In this document: one piece after another, positions 9,907-18,974 of the stretch
How the letters are laid out: each line of letters opens with the position of its first letter
Position numbering within the stretch: the stretch's first letter is position 1
DNA from: an uncultured Prevotella sp.
GTDB lineage: Bacteria > Bacteroidota > Bacteroidia > Bacteroidales > Bacteroidaceae
Reading direction: 5' to 3'
Assembly: GCA_946409435.1 (NCBI GenBank)
Contig: CAMJWJ010000003.1
Location: 1 to 55,112, forward strand
Length of the DNA: 55,112 nucleotides
Notes under the pieces: model-generated
The model's database searches: none
Told to the model about the DNA's origin: nothing
Seen by the model: the letters and a program-made list of their open reading frames with translations, nothing else
Translations under genes and position numbers: made by a program

Positions 9907-10425
9907 ATGGATTACAAGTACATCGAACAGCTCATGGAGCGTTACTGGAACGCCGAGACGACCCTCGAGGAGGAGCGCGTGCTTCGGGCATTCTTCAGCC
10001 AGCAGGACATACCCGCCGGCATGGAGCAGTGGCGCGCACTGTTTACCGACGATGCCACCAACCAGACGCTGGACGATGACTTCGATACCCGTATCATGCA
10101 GATGATTGGGCAGGAGAGCCTGGAACGGCCCGCCTTCACCGCCAACCTCACACAAGGCGAGGAGCGCGGCACCGCCCGTCGCATCAGCCTGAAGGAACGC
10201 ATCATGCCTCTCTTCCGCGCTGCTGCCGTGGTAGCCATCATCATCACTGTGGGGGGAGCCCTGCAGGCACCTTGGGACAACAGCTGGAACAGCCCCGCCG
10301 ACTATGCTGCCCTGCAGCAGAACGTCGACACCGTGGCTGCAGTGCAGCCCATCCAGGCCGAGAACATCAGCGATGTCACCGTCGACAGCGCCCGAGTGCT
10401 CGTCGTGGGGCAGGCCAAGAACTAA
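9907..10425 (+). CDS. putative anti-sigma factor, single TM
   Basis: directly downstream of ECF sigma; MDYKYIEQLMERYWNAETTLEEERVLRAFF and TM AAAVVAIIITVGGAL. Confidence 0.7.
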   Translation: MDYKYIEQLMERYWNAETTLEEERVLRAFFSQQDIPAGMEQWRALFTDDATNQTLDDDFDTRIMQMIGQESLERPAFTANLTQGEERGTARRISLKERIMPLFRAAAVVAIIITVGGALQAPWDNSWNSPADYAALQQNVDTVAAVQPIQAENISDVTVDSARVLVVGQAKN

Positions 10426-10661
10426 GATTTCTATGCTTTCTCTATATTTTAATCATGTTTAGTTAAAACACCACGAAGCTGTGAAGCTTCACCGTTCGAC
10501 CCGAAAAAAACAAAAGCGGTCGATTTCTCTCAAATTTTTCATAACATACTAACGCTGGAGGGGCTGTCATCCGATGAGACGGAGGCAGCCCTCTTCCTTT
10601 CCTATCCGAAAACCTGCTGGTAGGATGAAGATTCCATCCAACAGGTTCGTAGAGTAAACAG

Positions 10662-10699
10662 TCGAGAGGACCTCTCATGTTGTTGAGAAGTCCTCTCGA
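10662..10699. terminator. bidirectional hairpin terminator of the SusCD operon
   Basis: TCGAGAGGACcTCTCA-TGTTGT-TGAGAaGTCCTCTCGA. Confidence 0.6.
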
Positions 10700-10729
10700 T
10701 GAATTGCTATCAATAGTTTTGCAACGTGA

Positions 10730-13030
10730 TTATTCGGCCGGCGTATCGCTCAGCGGGTCGAACAGTCCGTCGGCGTTGCGCTTGAAGTCGTGCCAGCCAA
10801 CGGTCTGGTGCAGCGTCACGTTGTTCTGCATGGCGTTGGCCTTCAGACCCAGGAAGTAGTACTTCGGCAGGTAGGTCACCACCAGTGCGTCGTCGTTACC
10901 GTCGGCATTGACGTCCTTACGCTCCAGGTAGGTGTCGTACCAGTTGGCCAGTGCCTCCACCTTGGGGTCGCCGTAGGCCGTGCCGTCGTAGGTTATCTGC
11001 TCGTCCAGCGTCAGTGCGGCAGGACGGTCGGCGAAGGCCGGGTCGGTGGCCTGTGCCGTCTTGCAGTAGAGCACGATGCTGTGGCGCTTCTGGCCGTTCA
11101 TGTACCATGTCGTGCCGTCGCTGTTGGTCAGCCCGAGCCAGCGGTTGGTGTCGCCGCCGAAGCCCGTGACGCCCCATCCGGCGTGCAGCGTCTCCTGGTT
11201 GCGGCCGCCGTCGAAGAGCATCCAGCGACGCATGTCGTCGAAGCGCTTACCCTCGTAGGCCAGCTCCACCTGGCGCTCGTAGAGCACCTGCTTGATGGCA
11301 GCCTGCGTGGTAGACATGTCGCCCAGTCCGTAGTTGTTGTCAGCCGTGTAGCCTACGCGGGCACGGATGTCGGCCAGCGCCTGGAAAGCCTCGTCGGTCT
11401 TGCCGGCACCGGCGGCAGCCTCGGCAAAGTTGAGCAGCACCTCGGCGTAGCGCACGCTAAGCAGCGGGGCGGCTGACTTCTGGAAACCCTTCGGGTTGGA
11501 GTTGCTGATGAGGAACTGGTAGAGCACGTTGGTCGACAGGTGGTAGTCCTGCGTACGCTTGCGCACGAACACGGAGTTGCCGCTGGTCTTGTCGGCCGTT
11601 CCGCCAAGGTTGTCGGCCCAGTAGCCGTTGCTGGTGGTCACCTTCGTCAGGTCGTCGGCATTGTCGTTCCACTGGTAGCTCCACAGCTGGTAGTCCTTGC
11701 CCGTGGGGTAGAGCAGCCGCTGGGTCTGGTCGTCGTTGGTGACGTAGGGCACGATGCTGGCCAGCGCTTCGTTAGACAGGGCGTTCTCGCCCTCGCTGAA
11801 CTGCCACTCCGTGCCGGGGAAGGCGAAGGTGCGGTAGAAGCGCGGGTCGCGGTTGAGCCAGAACTTCGTCTTGTCGTAGGCTATGGCGCTCTCGCCGGGC
11901 TTCTTGCCGTCAGCCATGGGGAAGAGGTCTATCATTTCGGCTGTGGGCTTCAGTCCGCCGCCACCGTTGGTGTTGCTCGGGCGGATGCTGTTCTCCCATG
12001 TGTTCCACTTGCCGTAGTCAGGCTGTCCGCTGACGTTGTCGTTGGTGTTGTAGAGCGTCATGAAGACACCTTCGCGCACGCTGCCGTCACTGCCGTCGTA
12101 GGTCATCCAAATGCGGTTCCAGTTTGCAGCGTTCTGCGCTCCGGCGTTGCCTTTGTAGGCCAGTCCGATGCCGCCCTGCTGGAGCAGGTCGAGTGCCTGC
12201 TTGTTGGCTTCGTAGGCTGCCTGCCAGCGACTGGCGTCGTTGGTGCGGTTGAACAGCGGGCTGGCGTAGTAGAGCAGCACCCACCCCTTCAGGGCTTGGG
12301 CCAGTCCGCTCGTGACGCGACCGAAGTCTACGCCCTCGTTGGCCCAGCGGGCCGGCAGGTATTCAGCTGCCAGGTCGAGGTCTTTGCAGATGAAGTCGAT
12401 GCAGTCCTTGGTCGTCTGGCGCGGCACGATGAGGTTCTGGGCCTGACTGCCTATGGGGTCCTGTACGTGGTCGATGATGGGCACGCCGCCGTACAGCTTC
12501 ACCATATTGAAATAGGTGTATGCGCGGAAGAAGTAGGCCTGGCCCAGCAGTGGTTTCTTGTCCTCCTCGCTGATGCCTTCCGAACCTCTGACGCCCTCGA
12601 TGATGTCGTTGCAGTTGCGTATGTGGCCCCACGGGCTGTAGGTGTCGTTGGCCACGAAGAAGTAGTCGTAGACGTTGTTGTAGGTCAGCTCCTCCTGCGG
12701 GTTCACCCACATGGAGAAGCCACCGTACTCTTCGGTGCTCTTCGACCATTTGTCGGCCAGTCCGATGCTGGTCCAGTCGTTCTGCTTGTTGGTGCCGTTA
12801 CCGTCGCCGCCGTTGCTGGGCAACAGCCAGAAGTAGACGCTGTTGATACGCTCCGTTGCGGCAGCCACCGAACCGTACGTGTTCGACGAGTCGAAGTTGC
12901 CGTAGTTCTTCTTATCCTTCAGGAACTCGTCGCTGCACGACGTGGCCAGGAGCAAGGTGGCAAGGAGGCTGACGGACAGCTGGCCCGCGGCCTTCTTGCA
13001 GTTGGTTATGTTGTGATGTATGTATTTCAT
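10730..13030 (-). CDS. susD: RagB/SusD family nutrient uptake outer membrane lipoprotein
   Basis: lipobox LLLATSCSDEFL; ...RAYTYFNMVKLYGGVPII..., YAEVLLNFAEAAAGAG, ERQVELAYEGKRFDDMRRW. Confidence 0.95.
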   Translation of the reverse strand: MKYIHHNITNCKKAAGQLSVSLLATLLLATSCSDEFLKDKKNYGNFDSSNTYGSVAAATERINSVYFWLLPSNGGDGNGTNKQNDWTSIGLADKWSKSTEEYGGFSMWVNPQEELTYNNVYDYFFVANDTYSPWGHIRNCNDIIEGVRGSEGISEEDKKPLLGQAYFFRAYTYFNMVKLYGGVPIIDHVQDPIGSQAQNLIVPRQTTKDCIDFICKDLDLAAEYLPARWANEGVDFGRVTSGLAQALKGWVLLYYASPLFNRTNDASRWQAAYEANKQALDLLQQGGIGLAYKGNAGAQNAANWNRIWMTYDGSDGSVREGVFMTLYNTNDNVSGQPDYGKWNTWENSIRPSNTNGGGGLKPTAEMIDLFPMADGKKPGESAIAYDKTKFWLNRDPRFYRTFAFPGTEWQFSEGENALSNEALASIVPYVTNDDQTQRLLYPTGKDYQLWSYQWNDNADDLTKVTTSNGYWADNLGGTADKTSGNSVFVRKRTQDYHLSTNVLYQFLISNSNPKGFQKSAAPLLSVRYAEVLLNFAEAAAGAGKTDEAFQALADIRARVGYTADNNYGLGDMSTTQAAIKQVLYERQVELAYEGKRFDDMRRWMLFDGGRNQETLHAGWGVTGFGGDTNRWLGLTNSDGTTWYMNGQKRHSIVLYCKTAQATDPAFADRPAALTLDEQITYDGTAYGDPKVEALANWYDTYLERKDVNADGNDDALVVTYLPKYYFLGLKANAMQNNVTLHQTVGWHDFKRNADGLFDPLSDTPAE

Positions 13031-13075
13031 ATTAGTATAATTCATAAATTTTCATTCTGCATGATGAACTAAGCG

Positions 13076-16000
13076 TTAGAACGAGACGTTAACACCCAGC
13101 GTGTATTTACGCAGGTTGGGGTAGCGGGTGTACGTGCCGCCATACGATGCCCATGCCTTGTCGGGGTAGGGGTTGTAGAAGTTGATAGCGTTCTGCACAG
13201 TCAGGTTCAGACGGACGCTGCTCAGTCCTATCTTGTTGGTCCATGCCTTGGGAAGGGCGTAGGCCACGGTGATGTTGCGCAGGGCTACGTTGGCAGCGTT
13301 GACCATCCAGAAGGTAGAAGCAAGGTTGTTCAGCGAGTAGCGCATGTTAGGCATGCTGGCCTCGAGGTTGCGCGGCACGGTGATGTTGCCCTGGGCGTCG
13401 TAGATGTCCTTGTAGTTGAACATGTCGGCAAACGACGACGGCATGTTCTCGTACTCGTAGTTGGTGGCAGCCTGGCGGAAGTTGGTCTGGATCATGGCCT
13501 TCGCACCCCAGCTGGCGGCCAGCTGGGCCGACAGGGTGAGGCTCTTCCACGAGCCACCGAAGTTCAGCGTGAAGCCGTAGGGGCAGCTGGAGTGCTCGCT
13601 GATGCGGACGTAGTCGTTCTTGTCGATCTTGCCGTCGGGACCGCCCCACGTACCGTTGCCGTTGTTCTCGCCACGGACGTCCTTGTAGATGAGCATACCT
13701 GGATAGATGGCGTCCTTCTTCAGTCCGCAGTACTCGGTGATGTTGTACTTGGTGAAGTACTCGTCGATGTCCTGCTGCGAACGGAACATGCCAATGCACT
13801 GGTAGCCCCAGACGCCACGGTCGGCACGTCCGCCGCGCACGATGCCGTCAAGGTCGGGGATGGCTTGGAAGTTGCTCTCGAGGATTTCGTTGTCGCTGTA
13901 GCCCGTCGACAGCTTCACCCAGTAGTTGATGTCCTTGCCTATCTTGTCGCGCCAGCCCAGCGTGAGCTCCCAGCCCCATGAGTTGATGCGGCCGTAGTTC
14001 TCGGGCGTGGCCTGCGTACCGACGGTGGCAGGGAAGTCCTCCGTACCGGTACGGACGGCAAAGAGGTCGCGGCCACGGTCGAAGTAGTAGTTGAAGTTGA
14101 CCGACAGGCGGCTCTTCAGGAAACGCATGTCGATACCGATGTTGGTCTTGTAGGTCTTGTCCCAGTGTACGTCGCTGTTGACGCCGGCCTTAGGCATGAC
14201 GTCGCCGATGCCCACGGGGTTGTTGGTACCCTTGTTGCCGAAGACGGCACCCTTGGCAAGGTCGCGGTTGTAGAGCTGTGCCCACAGCCAGGCACGGATG
14301 TTGTCGCGACCCATGAGGCCCCAGCTGGCACGAATCTTCAGGAAGTCAATCCAGGTGACCTTCTCCTTAAACCAGTTTTCCTCGCTGATGACCCAGCCGA
14401 CACTGAACGAGGGGAAGAAGCCCCAGTAGTTCTTGGGAGCAAACTTGGTGGAGGCGTCGGAACGCATGAGGAACTCGAAGAGGTACTTGCTGGCGTAGGC
14501 GTAGTTTACACGGCCAACGTAGGAAAGCATACCGCTCTCGGCACGGTTGAATTCGGTAGACTGGTCACCGTCGGCACCCATCGAGCGGCTCTGTCCGTCG
14601 TGGTAGGATATGGGGTTGGTGACGGTGCCTGTGACGTACTCCGTCTCCGACTCGCTCTTCTCGATGGAGAACAGGGCGTTGACGTCGTGCTTGCCAAACT
14701 GGCGGGCATACTGCAGCGTGAAGTTGAACTGGTAGCTCTGCGTCTCGGTCATGTTGCGGCGCAGGTAGCCCTCGCTGGCCAGCTTCAGCAGCGAGAAGTT
14801 CGACGTGGCATTGTAGGGGTCCTCGTCTAAATAGAGGTGGTTGCCGCTACCGGCGCGGTTGATCAGCCGATAGATGTCGAGCGACGTGCTGGTGGTGTTG
14901 GTCTTTGCCGAACTGATGTTCTTTGAGTACGACACTTTTGCCGACAGTCCTTTCAGTGGCTTGATCCAGCCAAGGTCAAACTCGAGGCTACCGTTGATGC
15001 TGAGGTTGTGAGACTTCGTCTGGGCGTTGTCGCTGCTGTTCTGCACGGCACGGAAGTTGTACAGACGGGTTGCCGACGTCGGCGTGGTGTTCTCCATGCC
15101 GGAGTAGGCTATGGGGTAGCCTCCCATGTAGTCGGGAACGAATGGCAGGTGCGTCATCAGCCACTTGTAGTCGTAGTCGGTGCCGCCACCCTCGGGAGCT
15201 ACCGAGTTGTTACGCTCGCCCCAGTCGCCGCTGACCTGCAGGGCGCTCTTGACGTACTTGCCTATCTTGCCGTTCACGCCGGCACGGAAGTTGTAGCGGT
15301 CGTAGGACAGGCGGCCGATGTTACCGTCCTGGTTGTAGTAGCTGACACTGCCGAAGTAGGTGGCCTTGTCGTTACCGCCGTTGATGTTGACGTTGTGGCG
15401 CTGGGTGAAGGCAGCCTTCCACTCGCGGTCCAGCAGGTCGTAGTTGATGTTGCGTGCAGCCTCGATCTCGTCTTGCTGGAACAGCTGGGTGCGCAGCTCG
15501 ATGTTATCCTGCGTCGACGTGTTGGCAGCGCGTATCGTGTTGTACACCTTCATGTAGTCGGCCGAGTTGAGCATCTTAGGCGTGTAGAGGGCGTTGGTCC
15601 ATCCAAACTGGCCCGAGTAGGATATCTTCGGAGCACCCTGGTCGCCCTGCTTGGTCTTGACGAGCACGACACCGTAGGCGGCACGTGCACCGTAGACGGC
15701 GGCTGATGCGTCCTTCAGCACGGTGATGCTTTCCACCTCAGAGACGTCGAGGTTGTTGAAAGCCTCCTCGGTAGAGATGAATCCGTCGATGACGTACAGC
15801 GGCTTGGGGTCGGCATCGCCACCATGCGTAGCGTCGGGGGTGACGCTGGTAGCCACTGCGCTCTGTCGGATTTGCAGCGAGGGCGTCTCGCCCGGTCGTC
15901 CGCTGCCACTGCTGACGCTGACGCCGTTGAACTGACCCACGAGGGCGTCGCCGAGGCTACCCACCGAGAGATCCTGTATGTCCTTCGGCGATACGGTCTC

Positions 16001-16360
16001 GATGGCGCCGGTGACGTTTTTCATCTTCTGCGTACCGTAACCCACTACGACAACCTCCTCCAGGCTCTGTCGGTCTTCCTCCAGTGTGACGGTACCGCCG
16101 GGTTTCACGGTCTTGGTGATGTAGCCGATGTAGCTGATGGTCACTTTGCCATTTTTCGGCACGGCAATCTTGTAGACGCCGTCAAGGCCGGTGACCGTGG
16201 CCTGTTTCGTGCCCGCTACGGTGACGGTAGCGCCTATGACAGGCTCGCCCATGTCGTCGAGCACCGTGCCAGTCACCGTCTGGTCCTGTGCCATGGTGGG
16301 CAGTGCGGTCCATGCCATCAAGGCAGTCAGGCAAATACTGATGATGAGTGTTCTTTTCAT
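13076..16360 (-). CDS. susC: SusC/RagA family TonB-linked outer membrane receptor
   Basis: carboxypeptidase-like domain (GTVLDDMGEPVIGATVTVAGT), EVVVVGYGTQKMKNVTGAIETV, plug LYVIDGF, DASAAVYGARAAYGVVLVKTKQG. Confidence 0.97.
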   Translation of the reverse strand: MKRTLIISICLTALMAWTALPTMAQDQTVTGTVLDDMGEPVIGATVTVAGTKQATVTGLDGVYKIAVPKNGKVTISYIGYITKTVKPGGTVTLEEDRQSLEEVVVVGYGTQKMKNVTGAIETVSPKDIQDLSVGSLGDALVGQFNGVSVSSGSGRPGETPSLQIRQSAVATSVTPDATHGGDADPKPLYVIDGFISTEEAFNNLDVSEVESITVLKDASAAVYGARAAYGVVLVKTKQGDQGAPKISYSGQFGWTNALYTPKMLNSADYMKVYNTIRAANTSTQDNIELRTQLFQQDEIEAARNINYDLLDREWKAAFTQRHNVNINGGNDKATYFGSVSYYNQDGNIGRLSYDRYNFRAGVNGKIGKYVKSALQVSGDWGERNNSVAPEGGGTDYDYKWLMTHLPFVPDYMGGYPIAYSGMENTTPTSATRLYNFRAVQNSSDNAQTKSHNLSINGSLEFDLGWIKPLKGLSAKVSYSKNISSAKTNTTSTSLDIYRLINRAGSGNHLYLDEDPYNATSNFSLLKLASEGYLRRNMTETQSYQFNFTLQYARQFGKHDVNALFSIEKSESETEYVTGTVTNPISYHDGQSRSMGADGDQSTEFNRAESGMLSYVGRVNYAYASKYLFEFLMRSDASTKFAPKNYWGFFPSFSVGWVISEENWFKEKVTWIDFLKIRASWGLMGRDNIRAWLWAQLYNRDLAKGAVFGNKGTNNPVGIGDVMPKAGVNSDVHWDKTYKTNIGIDMRFLKSRLSVNFNYYFDRGRDLFAVRTGTEDFPATVGTQATPENYGRINSWGWELTLGWRDKIGKDINYWVKLSTGYSDNEILESNFQAIPDLDGIVRGGRADRGVWGYQCIGMFRSQQDIDEYFTKYNITEYCGLKKDAIYPGMLIYKDVRGENNGNGTWGGPDGKIDKNDYVRISEHSSCPYGFTLNFGGSWKSLTLSAQLAASWGAKAMIQTNFRQAATNYEYENMPSSFADMFNYKDIYDAQGNITVPRNLEASMPNMRYSLNNLASTFWMVNAANVALRNITVAYALPKAWTNKIGLSSVRLNLTVQNAINFYNPYPDKAWASYGGTYTRYPNLRKYTLGVNVSF

Positions 16361-16390
16361 ATCTGTTGTTTTTTAGTTTCGTACATTGGT

Positions 16391-17845
16391 TTACTGAGCG
16401 AGGTTGTCAAAGGCATACCAGCGCGGGTCGCCAGTCTGTTTCTCTACCTGCTCGGCTCCGGTGGGCTTGAATATCAGGTGCTCGGGGTCGATGAAGGCGG
16501 GATCGGTGGTCAGCACGAAGCCTGTGTCGTAGTTGCTCTGGTCGCTGGGCTCGCCGTTGTTCCAGTAGGTGTTGTTGGCCGAGTTCCACGTGCTGCCGTT
16601 GCCCAGACGTCCGTTACCCATCATGCGGCGTGCTATCTGACCGTCGGCACAGTCGTACCAGATGTTGTTTTGCAGGTCGTAGGCCGAGTAGTTGCTGATG
16701 CCCGAGTAGTTGGCCCACTGTCCGCTGGCCACCTTGTAGAACGTGTTGTTGGTGTAGGTCAGCGTAGTGTGGTCGCTGGTGGTCCAGCCCAGACGGTCGA
16801 CGCGCACCGAGTTGTTGTAGCGCAGGAAGTACTTCGAGTTGCCCTCGCCAATCTGTGCTACGGTGCTGTTGACGATTGAAAAGTCCTTCACGCCGCCGCC
16901 CTGGAAGGCCAGGAACGACTCGTTTTTGATGCGCTCGGTGACGGTGCTCATGAGGATGACGGCATCCTTGATCATAAAGTTGACCACGGCCCACGACTTG
17001 TTGTTGTCGTAGAAGAGGTTGCCGCTGACGCCCAGGATGTTGCAGTTCTGCAGCCGGACGTAGTCGATGAGAAAGTAGTTCTTGGGCTTGGTGATGCCCA
17101 CATCCTCGGTGGGATCCTCTTCATACTTGTAAGCCTCCATGAAGGGCTTGACACTGGCGCGGGCATTGACCGTGACGTACTTCAGCGTGAAGTCGTTCGA
17201 CACGATGAAGTTGGCACTGTCGGCCAGCGTGATGGTGGCGTAGTCGTGCTTGTCGGTGGTGCGCAGCGTCACCTTATGGTAGTTGAAGTTCAGCGGCTTG
17301 CGCAGCGAGTAGGCTGCTCCCGGCACGAGGTCGAAGGTCAGCTCCTGCGTGTAGGCCACGGTGTCCGAGATAGGATTCTCCTCGAAGTAGTCGTACAGGT
17401 CGCCCTCCGGTATGCTGGCGTAGGCGGCAGTAAAGGTGTTGAAGTCCTTCACGGTAGCCTCGGCAGCCTCCTTGTTGTTCAGCTTGTCGTTGCCCAGCGT
17501 GCGGATCATGAGTCGGTAGTTCATGTCCTCGACACGTGCAATGGTGACCTTGCATCCGTCTATGGTGTCGTTGACAATCGGTTGGCTCTCGTCGTTGGGG
17601 TCAATGAGTCGGAACTCATAGCCACCGGCTCCGTAGACCACGGGCCACTCGATGGTCATGGTGGCTCCGTCGGTGCTTGGTGTGACGGTGATGCCTTCCG
17701 CTACGGGCGACGCCAGTGTAGCGTTCCTCACGCCTCCGCTGAACGTCTCGTCGCCGTCGAAAGTGTCGGCGCAGCCGGCCATCAGCATGCCAGCCGTCAT
17801 CAGGCAGCAGGCTGTGGTCTTTGCTAAGAATTGATTTCTTTTCAT
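16391..17845 (-). CDS. DUF4957/DUF5123-like PUL lipoprotein
   Basis: lipobox MLMAGCAD; beta-helix-like region with ...NYFLIDYVRLQNCNILG..., LTYTNNTFYKV; immediately upstream of susC in the operon. Confidence 0.65.
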   Translation of the reverse strand: MKRNQFLAKTTACCLMTAGMLMAGCADTFDGDETFSGGVRNATLASPVAEGITVTPSTDGATMTIEWPVVYGAGGYEFRLIDPNDESQPIVNDTIDGCKVTIARVEDMNYRLMIRTLGNDKLNNKEAAEATVKDFNTFTAAYASIPEGDLYDYFEENPISDTVAYTQELTFDLVPGAAYSLRKPLNFNYHKVTLRTTDKHDYATITLADSANFIVSNDFTLKYVTVNARASVKPFMEAYKYEEDPTEDVGITKPKNYFLIDYVRLQNCNILGVSGNLFYDNNKSWAVVNFMIKDAVILMSTVTERIKNESFLAFQGGGVKDFSIVNSTVAQIGEGNSKYFLRYNNSVRVDRLGWTTSDHTTLTYTNNTFYKVASGQWANYSGISNYSAYDLQNNIWYDCADGQIARRMMGNGRLGNGSTWNSANNTYWNNGEPSDQSNYDTGFVLTTDPAFIDPEHLIFKPTGAEQVEKQTGDPRWYAFDNLAQ

Positions 17846-17890
17846 AAGCTTACTGTTTTTATTAACGTTAATATTCTTTCTGTCTCTCTC

Positions 17891-17918
17891 TTATCTCTTA
17901 TCTTTTATCTCTTATCTT
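17891..17918. repeat. 7-bp-period tract (TTATCTC/TTATCTT)4
   Basis: four heptamers between two operon genes. Confidence 0.8.
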
Positions 17919-18850
17919 TCAACTCCCGTGAACACCTCTTTCAGGTATTTCACGTTACGGCCGAAGTTGCCGCGCACGTTGCGCACGTCCTTGGCGTCGC
18001 GCGAGCGCTCCACGACGAGCCATCCCGACCACCCCATCTTGTCGAGTGTGCGCCGCACCTTCGGCAGGTCGATGCGCGGGTCGCGGTCCAGCGTGACGCT
18101 GTCGGTCAGCGAGGCATGAATCTGGGCGATATGCTTCGTACCGAGCTTCTTCAGCTCGCGGCAGGGGTCGAGGCCTTGGTCAACAGCATCTTGCAGGTTG
18201 TAGTACACCTTGATGCCCTTGCTGCCGACCTCTTTCAGCAGGCGCAAAGTCTCCTTGGCATCCAGCCCCGTGCGGATGGCTATCACCTTGCCACACTTCA
18301 CAGCACGATCGCCGACGGTGCGCAAACGGGTTACAAGTTGCTGGCGGTCAGCACTGCCTGGCTGCTGCCACTCCCGGCCGCTGCCACCCAAAGGCAGGAA
18401 CGCAACGGTAGCTCCCATCACATCCATAGACTGCAGGCAGTCGTCTACAAGTTCCACGTAGTTGTAGCGTTTCAGGAAACTTTGTGCGAAGAATCCCGAC
18501 ATGGCCATCGACGGCACCAAGACTCCCAACGAGTCGGCAGTATGGCGAAACTGTTGGCGGAACTGCTCTTCGCGTAGCTTGTTGTCGAACATGGGACGCT
18601 TACCCAGCGGCCCCATATCCATCTCCACACCGTCAGCACCGATGTCACGTGACAGCTGGAACTCGCCTATCTTCTGGCGTTTGAGCATCATCCAGTCGCA
18701 GGCTGCCACACGGTAACGCGGCACGTCGGACTGTTGCTCAAAAGCATGGCGTGACATGTCGGACTGTTGTGCAAAAGCATAACTCGGCCATGTCGCCAGC
18801 ATGACGAAAGTGCCCACAATGAGGCTTATCCTAAATGCTGAAATGTTCAT
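17912..18850 (-). CDS. exported sugar phosphate isomerase/epimerase-like TIM barrel protein
   Basis: signal peptide; DIGADGVEMDMGPLGKRPMF..., LKEVGSKGIKVYYNLQDAVDQGLDP, IAQIHASLTDS. Confidence 0.7.
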   Translation of the reverse strand: MNISAFRISLIVGTFVMLATWPSYAFAQQSDMSRHAFEQQSDVPRYRVAACDWMMLKRQKIGEFQLSRDIGADGVEMDMGPLGKRPMFDNKLREEQFRQQFRHTADSLGVLVPSMAMSGFFAQSFLKRYNYVELVDDCLQSMDVMGATVAFLPLGGSGREWQQPGSADRQQLVTRLRTVGDRAVKCGKVIAIRTGLDAKETLRLLKEVGSKGIKVYYNLQDAVDQGLDPCRELKKLGTKHIAQIHASLTDSVTLDRDPRIDLPKVRRTLDKMGWSGWLVVERSRDAKDVRNVRGNFGRNVKYLKEVFTGVER

Positions 18851-18974
18851 TTAGTAGTTGTAGTTTATAAAGCTTTACTACTTAATGACGTTTCAGTATA
18901 AGGAATGTAACTAAAAAGGTGACTTTTTTTGTTTTTGAATACCGAAACAGGGCTTTTTACTGCTAAGCTTTTTA

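Noticed and set aside
11540-13072. 510-aa + strand ORF opposite susD
   Set aside because: Shadow ORF: compositionally biased antisense of a clear SusD gene, no signal peptide or recognised domain.
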